Position numbers and translations under genes: made by a program | Notes under the pieces: model-generated | Database searches by the model: none | What the model was told of the DNA's origin: nothing | What the model saw: only the letters and a program-made list of their open reading frames with translations | Shown: in pieces, positions 1-8,327 of the stretch | Numbering within the stretch: position 1 is the stretch's first letter | Layout of the letters: each line of letters starts with the position of its first letter | From: a virus | Virus record (IMG/VR): IMGVR_UViG_3300027733_000109 | Coordinates: 1 to 38,094 of that record | Length of the DNA stretch: 38,094 nucleotides | Reading direction: 5' to 3' (one strand)

Positions 1-3000
1 ATCTATATGTTCCTGCTGTAGCAGTAACCATTGCTGTATTTGTAGTAACTAAACTTGGTGCAGAATTTAAGTTATCTTTTACCATTCCAATAGTATTGGT
101 GTTACCTGTAGTTGAATGACGTAATTGGAAATCATTATAACCATTACCCAAACTAGCTAATGTATTGCTAATTGTAGCTGAGAATACTTTATAGAATCCT
201 GTAGGAACAGCGGCATTTGCTACGTGTAAATCTCTATCTGCTGATACTATCAATGAACTATATGTTCCAACAGCATTTCCCACATTACTGAATGACGTAT
301 TACCACTAGCAGTATTATTTACATAAGCAGTTAATGTGCCTGTAAGTGATGTGTTAGCATTAGTTACTTGTGTACTAGTTGATACCGGTGTAGTTGTAGC
401 AATACGTGTAACTGCTGTACCATTAGCTAATATATTTCCACCAGTATTATCAGCCGCTCCTGCCGCTAATAACGGACTAGTACCTTGACTTGATGTAGCA
501 ATAGTAACATTAGTGAAACTACTTAGATTAGCAGGAGCTGTTGGGTTAGCTAAAATAGTAATATAATTTGTTTTTGTATTTGTATTACTTTGTAAAGTAG
601 TTCCTGGAGTACCGTTTGCTTGTAATGCCACAGTCTTACCACCAATAGTAGGTGATCCATAATCGTTAAGATATGAGTGTGTAATATTAGCACGACTTGT
701 TAGGCCTGTGTTACTTGTAGTATCACCCCATGTCCAATTAAACACGTTACCAGTAAAATTAACGTTAGGTGATGTATCATTACTGAAGTTAAACAAGCTT
801 CTATCACGACCTAAATAGTCAGTAAACAAGTAACCAACCTGAGCGTTAGAAGTATAACCAGTAGCGTCAGTTTGAGTATTGGCTGTTCCTGTAAAGTTAG
901 CTCTAACTTCCGGTTCAACTGTAATTGTAATATTACTAGATATGAATGGGCTAGTACTATACCCGGTGTATAGTGAAAGATTTGTTACATAACTTACTGT
1001 AGTGGCAGCATTTTGTTGTACTGAACTCAAAGCAAATGCGTGAGTAATATTAGCCGCTCCTGGATTACCAGCAAGTCCTGTTTGAATATTAATGTTACTA
1101 TTAGCGGTACCGTCTCCCCAACGATAGTTATATAATTGTTGTGCACCAAAGCTAGCAGTATTACCCGGACTACCCGGAGTATCATTTCTAAAACTAATTA
1201 CACCACCTGAAGTAGCAAGATAGTTAATTGTTGAAGTAGCATTGGCTGAGAATGCAGGACTTTGCGGAGAATATACTTTAACATTAGTATTAGCTGTTGT
1301 AACACTATACGGAGGTGCATTACCTGCTGTTTGATTTGTACCAGTTAAATTAATTCCATATATAGTATCAACGTTAGCAGAATTAATATATCTATGGGTG
1401 TTAGTTGTCCAAGAGTTACCTGGGTTAACAGCACTATTACCATCACCATAATTAATTGTATATGATGTAGCATACAAACTTGTATTAGTTAGTGTAACGT
1501 TACTACCAGTATCTAAACTAGTAGGAGTAGTTGTAAATGATGGTATTGGTAATGGTGTATATAATGTTATATAATTTGTATTAGTTGATGTAGCAGTTGA
1601 GCCTTTTGCTCCATTAGCCGCATTACCACCATATGTACCGTTAACATTGTATGCTGTAAATGTAACTGTAAATTGTCCGCCCGATGTATTACTATATGTT
1701 TTTGTAGGGTTGCGTAATGTGCTAGTTGTACCGTCACCAAAATCCCAAAGATAATTTGTGGGATTACCAATATAGTATCCGTTAAATGCTACTGTTATCG
1801 GGCTAGGTCCTGATGTAGTATTTGCCCCAATGTATATATTACCTACAAACGTATTTCCAGCAATGTTTAAGCTAACCTGATTTAAATCATCTAATCCATC
1901 AGTAACATATGTACCGGTAGTCCAACCATTGTATGCTACATTGGTTGTTAGATCACCGTCAGTAGGTGTCCCTAATATAATAGAGTTACCTATAACACCT
2001 GAAATGTTACCTCCACCAATCCAAGTTAGATTGCCAGTACCGTCTGTACCTAATAGATATCCTGCAGTTCCGCCACCAATGTGTACATTAGAAACACTTC
2101 CTAATGCTACGTTAGCAGTATTTGAGAAGTTAACTGTACCAATTGATGTTAGTCCAGTTAGATTACCCACACTTGTTAAATTACTAGTGATAATATTTGA
2201 ATTTAATGATGTTCCTGATAAGTTAGCCGCATTAGCAGTAATTGTTACATTGCTAGCGGCAGTTAGTTGACCTTGTTGGTTAACTGTAAATGTAGCAACA
2301 GTGTCACTACCACCGTATGTATTGGGTGTTACTGCTGTATTACTAATATTAAATTGATTGCCAATTAATGTGAGTCCTGTACCAGCAGTGTATGAACCTG
2401 CACCAGAAAACTGTACAAATATAATTGGTGTTGTACCCATTACAACCGGTGAGTTTGTTGTACAAACCCAACCAGTATCAGCATTAATTGTACCATACTC
2501 AACAAAGGTAAACGCTCCTGGAATTTCACCACTCGGTGAACCATTATCAAAATCATTAGACCGTGTTAATACAAAAACTGAACTTACACTACCGGTGTCT
2601 GTGACTACATATATACCATTATAAGGATCATTGGCACCTGTTTCATTTTTAATTAATACACGACTATTAACAACTGGGGAACCACTGTCAAGTTCCAATG
2701 CTCCATTACTAGTTGCGGTAATAGTTGCTCCGACGCCACTTGATCCGTTATTATATGTATATGCCGGTAATGAAGTTGAACTAGCATAGGTTACAGATGC
2801 TTTTGGATCTAGTCCTTGGGCAACTGCGTCAACATAACCTTTAGTTGCAGCATCTTGATTATTTACAGGCTCAGCTAAACTTGTAATGTTTTGGCTGTTC
2901 ATGTTTACATTGCCACTGAAACTTCCTGTACCAGTAGCAATAAAGTTATTTGTTCCTAAATTACCTACGTTAGCATTACCGATAAAATTAGCTGTATTTC

Positions 3001-5479
3001 CGGTTAAATCAAACGCAATATTTGCGTAGTTTGATGTTACTAGGTTACCTAAATTAGCATTACCTGAGGTTAAATTAGCAGTGATATTTGCTGTATTAGC
3101 ATTTAAATGCTCTGCTACATTTACATAATTTGCTGTTGCTAAATTACCTAAATTAGCATTTGCAGAAGTTAAATTACCAATAAAAGTAGCTATATTACCA
3201 TTAAGGTCATACGCAACGTTTACATAATTTGCTAGTGCTAGGTTACCTAAATCAGCATTACCTGAGGTTAAATTAGCAGTGATATTTGCTGTAGTTGCGT
3301 ATACACCGTTTGATGTGTTTAAATTTGCACCAGTTATATTACCTAATGCAACAATAGTTTCGCCCACATCTAGTTTATTAGTGATATTTGCGTTACCGTT
3401 TACTAATAAACCACCAGATGAAATAACCACCACGTTACTAACAGTATCTACACTTATGTTAACATTTGAATTTGCATCTATTATAATACTACTACTACCA
3501 TTTAAGATACTAGCTGTATTAGAATTACCTGTTCCTATTACAGTAAATGTGCCACCTAATGGGTTTGTTAACGCAATTCCATCAGGACCTGATGATATTG
3601 TAGAACCGTTTAAATCAATTGTATTACCTGATACATATAAATCTTTCCAACGTTGTGTTGGACTACCTAAATTATATGTTAAATTAGAACTTGGTAATAA
3701 ATCTCCAGTTACTGTTAAATCAAACTCTGTTACTGTCAATGTAGTGTTGCCATTGGCTGTAAGAGTTATATTACCATCTGTCGTTGGTATTTCTATATAA
3801 CTACTACCATTAGCAAGTCTGCCAATAAAATTACTAGCAGTTATATTACCTGTTGCGTTAATGTTCCCATCAACTATAACAACATTTGATGTGGTATCAC
3901 CTACTGTTAAATCTGTTAAATTACCTAATGTATGAATATTTGGTTGATTACTATCTGTAACTTGACCAGCAAAATTTGCAAAATTTGCATCAATCCCAGC
4001 CCATGTACCATCACCATAAAGAACATTTGATACATTACCATCTAAATTAATAGTAGCAATATTACCAATACCCGATACGTTAGCAACATTTACTGAATAA
4101 GCAGTTCCTGCAATATTTGCATAGTTTGCGTTTGCTACAGCTCCGCTTACATTAGCACCCTGTATATTACTTAAATTATTACCTGATCCAATAAAGAAAT
4201 TTGCTCTTACTACATTACCCAAATTAGCATTGCCGGCTGTTAAATTACCACTGAGGTTAGCTGTGTTTCCGTTTATCTGGTAAGCAACGTTTACATAATT
4301 AGCTGTGGCTAGATTACCTAAATTAGCATTATTAAATTGTGTATTTCCTAATACTGTTAATAAATTAGTAGTATTGTTAAATGTAAAATTAGCACTAGCA
4401 CCAAATTCACTATTATCATTAAATTGAATCTGTGTGTTATTTCCAGCTGGATTTCCACCTAAATCCCATGGACTTCCATTTGAATATAACAAATTATTTG
4501 TACGTAAATTCCCTACATTTGCAGTATTAACAACATTAATATTTCCCGAAACATTAACATAATTTGCCGTTACTAAATTACCCAAATTAGCATTATCAGA
4601 AGTTAAATTACCGGTAACTGTTAAACTTGTTAAGTTACCAATACTAGTTATATTAGGTTGAGCATTAGTGTAGACTGTACCTGCTACCAGTGAGTTAGCT
4701 ACTTGTCCTGTTACATTAGCACCTGTAATTGATGTTAATCCAGAACCGTTTCCTGTAATATTAGTAACAGCTAATGTTTTAGTTGTATTATTAAATGTAA
4801 AGTTAGCACTAGCACCAAATGCGTTACTATTATTAAATTGAACCTGTGTGTTACTACCAGCGGCATTAGTTGTGAATATATACGGGTCACCATTTGCGTA
4901 TAAAATATTATCCGTTTTTATAGTATCAGTAGTAGTGTTGCCTTGAACTGTAATACCATCTGATTTGATAACAACTACATTAGCTGTTCCATTAACACCG
5001 GCTGTTATGTTTCCATTAAAATCTGCAATGACTACATTACTTTGACCATTACTGATTGCTGAACCAGAGCCAGGTGGTGACCATTGTAGTAAACCATTTC
5101 CATCAGTTGATAGTAAATACCCAGTACTACCGCCGGTAATAGTAACATTAGATACTGGTCCTAAATTACTTAACCCAGTGACATCTATGTTTGGAACTGT
5201 AACTAAATTTGTTACATCGTTAAATGTTAAATTTGAACTACCAGCAAATAATCCATCATTACTATATTGAATACTAGTATTAGGACCTTGTGGGTTTCCA
5301 CCAGCATTGAACGGTCTTCCATTGGCATAAAAGTAGTTTCCAGCATATACATTAGCGGCTGCAACATTACCAGATGTGACTAATACGTTAGTAACTACAT
5401 TGCCATTGGCATCAATTACTGGTACAGGTGGAATACCTACTGAGTACCCACCTAACGAATTAAATTTATCTGCTGACAT
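1..5479 (-). CDS. Giant tail fibre protein with PKD-like domains (3' end outside window)
   Basis: Open minus-strand frame from the ATG at 5479 (MSADKFNSLGGYSVGIPPVP) to the left edge, more than 1820 codons; the C-terminus is missing. Frame was spot-checked at several points and is open at base 1. Residues about 1-860 are low-complexity Asn/Gly/Ala/Thr repeats of the type NGNTANFSGNLTSGNANLGN, usual in fibre shafts of marine T4-like phages. Near residue 875 is the phage fibre motif DAATKGYVDAVAQGLDPKAS. From about residue 1215 come four Ig-like PKD-type modules: LWDFGDGTT (W about residue 1245), NYGDGNS, YRWGDGT and WTWGDTT, each closing with a strand like NTNYITLY. PKD domains are beta-sandwiches found in surface and adhesion proteins. 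A late box lies upstream, and AGGATA precedes the ATG as ribosome site. Likely role: baseplate-attached fibre contacting the host surface. A structural role is sure; the exact T4 equivalent is not. Confidence 0.85.
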   Translation of the reverse strand, partial: MSADKFNSLGGYSVGIPPVPVIDANGNVVTNVLVTSGNVAAANVYAGNYFYANGRPFNAGGNPQGPNTSIQYSNDGLFAGSSNLTFNDVTNLVTVPNIDVTGLSNLGPVSNVTITGGSTGYLLSTDGNGLLQWSPPGSGSAISNGQSNVVIADFNGNITAGVNGTANVVVIKSDGITVQGNTTTDTIKTDNILYANGDPYIFTTNAAGSNTQVQFNNSNAFGASANFTFNNTTKTLAVTNITGNGSGLTSITGANVTGQVANSLVAGTVYTNAQPNITSIGNLTSLTVTGNLTSDNANLGNLVTANYVNVSGNINVVNTANVGNLRTNNLLYSNGSPWDLGGNPAGNNTQIQFNDNSEFGASANFTFNNTTNLLTVLGNTQFNNANLGNLATANYVNVAYQINGNTANLSGNLTAGNANLGNVVRANFFIGSGNNLSNIQGANVSGAVANANYANIAGTAYSVNVANVSGIGNIATINLDGNVSNVLYGDGTWAGIDANFANFAGQVTDSNQPNIHTLGNLTDLTVGDTTSNVVIVDGNINATGNITASNFIGRLANGSSYIEIPTTDGNITLTANGNTTLTVTEFDLTVTGDLLPSSNLTYNLGSPTQRWKDLYVSGNTIDLNGSTISSGPDGIALTNPLGGTFTVIGTGNSNTASILNGSSSIIIDANSNVNISVDTVSNVVVISSGGLLVNGNANITNKLDVGETIVALGNITGANLNTSNGVYATTANITANLTSGNADLGNLALANYVNVAYDLNGNIATFIGNLTSANANLGNLATANYVNVAEHLNANTANITANLTSGNANLGNLVTSNYANIAFDLTGNTANFIGNANVGNLGTNNFIATGTGSFSGNVNMNSQNITSLAEPVNNQDAATKGYVDAVAQGLDPKASVTYASSTSLPAYTYNNGSSGVGATITATSNGALELDSGSPVVNSRVLIKNETGANDPYNGIYVVTDTGSVSSVFVLTRSNDFDNGSPSGEIPGAFTFVEYGTINADTGWVCTTNSPVVMGTTPIIFVQFSGAGSYTAGTGLTLIGNQFNISNTAVTPNTYGGSDTVATFTVNQQGQLTAASNVTITANAANLSGTSLNSNIITSNLTSVGNLTGLTSIGTVNFSNTANVALGSVSNVHIGGGTAGYLLGTDGTGNLTWIGGGNISGVIGNSIILGTPTDGDLTTNVAYNGWTTGTYVTDGLDDLNQVSLNIAGNTFVGNIYIGANTTSGPSPITVAFNGYYIGNPTNYLWDFGDGTTSTLRNPTKTYSNTSGGQFTVTFTAYNVNGTYGGNAANGAKGSTATSTNTNYITLYTPLPIPSFTTTPTSLDTGSNVTLTNTSLYATSYTINYGDGNSAVNPGNSWTTNTHRYINSANVDTIYGINLTGTNQTAGNAPPYSVTTANTNVKVYSPQSPAFSANATSTINYLATSGGVISFRNDTPGSPGNTASFGAQQLYNYRWGDGTANSNINIQTGLAGNPGAANITHAFALSSVQQNAATTVSYVTNLSLYTGYSTSPFISSNITITVEPEVRANFTGTANTQTDATGYTSNAQVGYLFTDYLGRDRSLFNFSNDTSPNVNFTGNVFNWTWGDTTSNTGLTSRANITHSYLNDYGSPTIGGKTVALQANGTPGTTLQSNTNTKTNYITILANPTAPANLSSFTNVTIATSSQGTSPLLAAGAADNTGGNILANGTAVTRIATTTPVSTSTQVTNANTSLTGTLTAYVNNTASGNTSFSNVGNAVGTYSSLIVSADRDLHVANAAVPTGFYKVFSATISNTLASLGNGYNDFQLRHSTTGNTNTIGMVKDNLNSAPSLVTTNTAMVTATAGTYR
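3041..3293. repeat. 55-bp direct repeat inside the tail fibre gene
   Basis: Two 55-bp copies, 3041-3095 and 3239-3293, differ at one base (T/C in the 15th position of the copy). They encode the shaft unit ITANLTSGNANLGNL. Further diverged copies lie on both sides (for example around 3130-3180, 4210-4260 and 4555-4610). The similarity is at DNA level as well as protein level, which points to recent duplication or homogenisation by recombination. Confidence 0.8.
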
Positions 5480-5506
5480 CTAGTATCCTGAATAATAGTT
5501 ATTATA

Positions 5507-5514
5507 TATTTATC
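5507..5514 (-). promoter_or_regulatory. Late promoter box GATAAATA of the tail fibre gene
   Basis: Minus-strand GATAAATA lies 27 nt upstream of the tail fibre ATG, matching the T4 late promoter TATAAATA at 7 of 8 bases. The leader holds an AGGATA ribosome site. gp55, encoded in this window, would be the sigma factor that reads it. Confidence 0.7.
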
Positions 5515-5563
5515 TTTTCCTAGTTGGTAAAAAGCACAAAAAAAGCACCCTGGAAATCTTTTT

Positions 5564-5571
5564 TCTAAATA
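5564..5571 (+). promoter_or_regulatory. Late-type box TCTAAATA before the HNH-like gene
   Basis: TCTAAATA ends only 4 nt before the ATG at 5576, and no Shine-Dalgarno sequence is seen. The transcript would begin at or very near the start codon. It diverges from the fibre promoter at 5507-5514. Confidence 0.45.
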
Positions 5572-5575
5572 CACT

Positions 5576-5941
5576 ATGCTCACACGACAACAACCAAGAC
5601 CACTCTGCGAAAATTGTAAAGTAACACTATCAAAAAGTAATGGTACTAGCAAACATGGCTTTAAGAAGTGGCACAGATATTGTGTTGAATGTAGTAAAGC
5701 CGCATACAATCCAAAACATGGTTATCTATTACATAAGAAAAACAAATGTGAAAAGTGTGGATTTATACCAGAAGATAAATGCCAACTTGACATTGTATAT
5801 AAAGATAACAATAAAAAGAACAAAGAGAAAACTAATTTGAAAACTCTATGTGCTAACTGTAATAGAGTGTATCAAAAAAAGTTAAAAGAAAAACGTAAAA
5901 GTATATTAGATATCACAGTTGATACTGACTATACTTTATAA
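5576..5941 (+). CDS. Zinc-binding HNH-type protein with altered catalytic residues
   Basis: 121 aa with four CxxC pairs: C11/C14, C36/C39, C58/C61 and C92/C95. The second half (CEKCGF, then CQLDIVYKDNN, then NLKTLCANCNR) follows the layout of small phage HNH endonucleases, whose usual form is LDVDHIDGNxxNN, then NLxxLCxNCHR. Here the first catalytic His (the H of DH) is Tyr75 and the His of CHR is Asn96; the middle Asn87 is kept. So the zinc fold is retained but nuclease activity is doubtful. The C-terminus is Lys-rich, then acidic. The gene lies between the fibre gene (divergent) and the Kelch-like gene (convergent, 11 bp gap), and reads against the neighbouring minus-strand genes. It may be a domesticated homing enzyme or a DNA/RNA-binding regulator. 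The family call is fairly sure; the function is open. Confidence 0.7.
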   Translation: MLTRQQPRPLCENCKVTLSKSNGTSKHGFKKWHRYCVECSKAAYNPKHGYLLHKKNKCEKCGFIPEDKCQLDIVYKDNNKKNKEKTNLKTLCANCNRVYQKKLKEKRKSILDITVDTDYTL

Positions 5942-5952
5942 GTAGATTGTTT

Positions 5953-6861
5953 TTAAGTGTAACCGTAACTTGCGGCTGCTAATCCGTTTCTAACAGTACC
6001 CACACCTGTAGTATCTGTGGCAACTACTCCGGTATTTGATACTAGATTGGTTATTGATAGTGCGGTCGGGTAAGTAGTAAATCCATATCCAAAGATAGCA
6101 GTATCAATTCCATATCCTGCAGCCGCAAGTTGTTGTCTATCAGTACCAACTCCTGTTGTATTAGTAGCAACTACACCTGTGTTTGATACTAGATTGGTTA
6201 TTGATGTTGGGCCAGATCCATATCCAAAAATAGCTTTATCTGTGCCATACCTAGCTGCGGCTAGCCATTCTCTAGCAGTACCTACACCTGTAGTATCTGT
6301 AGCTACTACACCTGTATTTGATACTAGGTTGGTCATTGATGCCGAGCCGCTACCATATCCAAATATTGCTTTATCGGTACTATACCCGGCAGCTGATAAT
6401 CCATATCTAGCAGTACCAACTCCTGTAACATCATTACCAACTACGCCGGTGTTTGATACTAGGTTGGTTAATGACAGTAAACCGGTATTATATCCATATC
6501 CAAATATAGCTTTGTCTGTTCCGTATGTTGCAGCACTAGGGCCAAATCTTACAGTACCAACACCGGTTACATCATTGCCTACAACACCGATATTTGTTAC
6601 TAGATTGGTTATTGCTGTATATGCAGGACCGGTATCTCCGTATCCAAATATAGCTTTATCACCTCCATAGCCTGCGGCAGCTAATTGCAATCTAGCTGTA
6701 CCTACCCCAGTAGTATCTGTAGCAACAACACCGGTAGCTGATACTAAATTAGTAATAGCTGTTGCCGGTTGACCATATCCAAATATAGCCTTATTACCTG
6801 CCGGTGGAGCTGGTGGCTCAATACTAACCCCACCACTTATTGTCATTCCGCTAAAGTCCAT
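5953..6861 (-). CDS. Six-repeat Kelch-like beta-propeller protein, probable adhesin
   Basis: 302 aa made almost wholly of six repeats of about 43-49 aa. Each reads DKAIFGYG, a variable loop, then TNLVSNTGVVATDTTGVG, TAR, two or three variable residues, then LAAAxYG. The order R..(A)AA.Y..DKAIFGYG resembles Kelch motifs, with GYG where Kelch has GG. The protein starts inside a blade (NKAIFGYG) and ends with the missing strand (RNGLAAASYGYT), which is how propellers close their ring. Residues after TAR and after FGYG vary between repeats; the framework does not. It has a GATAAATA box and an AAAGGATA ribosome site. Next to the tail fibre gene, it may be a fibre-tip or surface-binding protein. 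The repeat count is certain; the propeller fold and role are inferred. Confidence 0.7.
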   Translation of the reverse strand: MDFSGMTISGGVSIEPPAPPAGNKAIFGYGQPATAITNLVSATGVVATDTTGVGTARLQLAAAGYGGDKAIFGYGDTGPAYTAITNLVTNIGVVGNDVTGVGTVRFGPSAATYGTDKAIFGYGYNTGLLSLTNLVSNTGVVGNDVTGVGTARYGLSAAGYSTDKAIFGYGSGSASMTNLVSNTGVVATDTTGVGTAREWLAAARYGTDKAIFGYGSGPTSITNLVSNTGVVATNTTGVGTDRQQLAAAGYGIDTAIFGYGFTTYPTALSITNLVSNTGVVATDTTGVGTVRNGLAAASYGYT

Positions 6862-6880
6862 AATATGTTATCCTTTAACA

Positions 6881-6888
6881 TATTTATC
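6881..6888 (-). promoter_or_regulatory. Late promoter box GATAAATA of the Kelch-like gene
   Basis: Minus-strand GATAAATA lies 19 nt upstream of the ATG at 6861, with the ribosome site AAAGGATA between them. Confidence 0.7.
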
Positions 6889-6905
6889 AAAAAATCATAG
6901 CCAAC

Positions 6906-6928
6906 AAAAAAGCACTACGAATAGTGCT
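6906..6928 (-). terminator. Intrinsic terminator downstream of the orphan gene
   Basis: Seven-bp stem AGCACTA/TAGTGCT with a 4-nt loop (6911-6928). On the minus strand it is followed by a run of six T. It separates the 6983-7408 gene from the Kelch-like gene's promoter. Confidence 0.8.
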
Positions 6929-6982
6929 TGATTGTAACTTCCCATCCCATTGAGATATTGTATTTATGCTAGTTTACGCTTT

Positions 6983-7408
6983 TTACGAACTCCAACTATA
7001 TGCACCGTTCTTATTTTGAATACCTACATCAGGTGATGCAAATGTTATGTGTGTACCTTTACCATAACCGAATGACTTATGTAGGGCTTTACCAAACTTA
7101 GTAAAGCAAAACTGTTTTTCTCCTGGCATCCATGTATCATCAAATAATAACACTTCAAGTTGCATTAGTACATGCGACATTGGAATTTTATCATCTTCTA
7201 AGTCTTTTGATAATACTACTAAGTAGGCGTGTTGTTTTTTGTCGTTTTCAATGTAAATTCTAGTTAGCCCGTCGTATGACCATTTACCAGGATTAATCCC
7301 ATCAATTTCCCATTTTAATATATTTTCAATTTCAGGATGCACCCATTCTAACTTTTCAAACTGAATAAGCACTGGGGTAATCATTTCATATGTGACTTGT
7401 TTTTTCAT
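6983..7408 (-). CDS. Hypothetical protein, 141 aa
   Basis: I do not recognise this protein. It is rich in aromatic residues (WVHPEIENILKWEIDG, GKWSYDGLTRIYIEN, LLFDDTWMPGEKQFCFTKFG) with no signal peptide or membrane segment, so it is likely a compact cytoplasmic or virion protein. It begins MKKQVTYEM. There is no ribosome site; a TATTAT element ends 6 nt before the ATG, so it may be made from a nearly leaderless mRNA or read through from the GIY-YIG gene 60 bp upstream. A strong terminator follows it. The ORF is credible by length, its uninterrupted composition and its terminator. Confidence 0.6.
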   Translation of the reverse strand: MKKQVTYEMITPVLIQFEKLEWVHPEIENILKWEIDGINPGKWSYDGLTRIYIENDKKQHAYLVVLSKDLEDDKIPMSHVLMQLEVLLFDDTWMPGEKQFCFTKFGKALHKSFGYGKGTHITFASPDVGIQNKNGAYSWSS

Positions 7409-7468
7409 TTTACAATAATACGGTTGTTAATCAGTAGTCATACTAACACTTATTACTGGTATTGTCAG

Positions 7469-8212
7469 CTATTTTGGGTAAACATATATACGCTGTTGCT
7501 GACAATTGGGTCCGTGACCATACATCTTGTAATGACTTTCTCTCATTGTTTTACCGCATACTTCACATGTTTTCATTACTTTGTTCTTTTCTTTGGTCTC
7601 ACTTATTTTTTGTTTCTGCTTCTCATCCATTGGAATATTTTTGTTTTTAGCAGTTTTTCCTTTTTTAGCTTTACTAATATTCTCTGCTCTTTCTTTGGTA
7701 CAACCTTTACCGAACATAGGATTATTACTACCAGATTTAGCTTTGGACATTTTTTTACGGTAGGCTTGCGTTCTTATACCTTTTTTCTTACCAATATTTG
7801 ACTTACTAAGTTTGTCTTTGTGGTCTGTTGTTTTGGGTTTATCTTTATGTGTTTCACTAATCTTTTTAGCACCTGCTTCAGTAAGTATTTTTTTACCGGC
7901 TATATTCCCGTTCAACCATTTATCTTGTCGTTCTAATACACGACTGCGAGTTAGTACTCTTGTTTCCCAGTCTGCCATTTCTTCCACAGTGTCAAAGGTT
8001 CTGCGTATTTCATATTCAAAGGCTTCTTTACCTTCAGCTTTAATAATGTTATTGATATTCACACTACTAGTGGTGTAATGTTTCCAAAAATCTTCTTTAG
8101 GAGTTCTGTTCAGTGTAGTGAAGTTTTTACATCTACTTCCGTAATATACTTTACCTGTTGTTTTATGTTTCACAAGATAGGTGTAAGGTTTTACTTTGTT
8201 TATTTCTTTCAT
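7469..8212 (-). CDS. GIY-YIG homing endonuclease with NUMOD3 motifs
   Basis: 247 aa. The N-terminus (PYTYLVKHKTTGKVYYGSR) fits the GIY-YIG nuclease core: TYLV for GIY, YYG at 23-25 for YIG, Arg27, and a later Glu in WETRVLTR. The middle is Lys/Ser-rich and repeats the NUMOD3 DNA-binding motif (KKMSKAKSGSNNPMFGK, then NISKAKKGK, then QKISETKEK). The last 35 residues hold a CxxC and a His/Cys pair (CEVCGKTMRESHYKMYGHG), probably a zinc finger. This is the layout of T4 Seg-type free-standing homing enzymes, which nick phage DNA at a target and spread by repair. It lies just downstream of the capsid gene, walled off by a terminator, and has its own box 5 nt from the ATG without a ribosome site. 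Confidence 0.85.
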   Translation of the reverse strand: MKEINKVKPYTYLVKHKTTGKVYYGSRCKNFTTLNRTPKEDFWKHYTTSSVNINNIIKAEGKEAFEYEIRRTFDTVEEMADWETRVLTRSRVLERQDKWLNGNIAGKKILTEAGAKKISETHKDKPKTTDHKDKLSKSNIGKKKGIRTQAYRKKMSKAKSGSNNPMFGKGCTKERAENISKAKKGKTAKNKNIPMDEKQKQKISETKEKNKVMKTCEVCGKTMRESHYKMYGHGPNCQQQRIYVYPK

Positions 8213-8217
8213 ACTAC

Positions 8218-8225
8218 TATTTATC
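8218..8225 (-). promoter_or_regulatory. Late promoter box GATAAATA before the homing endonuclease
   Basis: GATAAATA on the minus strand is followed by 5 nt (GTAGT) and then the ATG at 8212. No ribosome site fits between, so a leaderless late mRNA is predicted. Confidence 0.65.
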
Positions 8226-8260
8226 TGTACCGCAACATCACCTATTTTTCATGAGGTAAA

Positions 8261-8287
8261 AAAAAAACGCACCGAAGTGCGTTTTTT
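8261..8287. terminator. Bidirectional terminator after gp23
   Basis: Stem ACGCAC/GTGCGT with a CGAA loop (8267-8282), flanked by an A-tract on the left and a T-tract on the right, so it works on either strand. It ends the gp23 transcript on the minus strand. Confidence 0.85.
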
Positions 8288-8327
8288 GATTTGATAACAT
8301 CTGAAAGATATTAGCGTGTACTGAATT

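Noticed and set aside
1929-3800. Plus-strand frames of 88-173 codons opposite the tail fibre gene
   Set aside because: They mirror the repeats of the real minus-strand gene and have no promoter or ribosome site.
6179-6670. 163-codon plus-strand frame opposite the Kelch-like gene
   Set aside because: It is the antisense image of the repeats; periodicity comes from the coding strand.
3041-6800. CRISPR array
   Set aside because: The repeats are coding, in frame, diverged, with no unique spacers of even length, and no cas gene is near.
5953-6861. Diversity-generating retroelement target
   Set aside because: Residue variation between repeats suggested it, but no reverse transcriptase or template repeat is present in the window.
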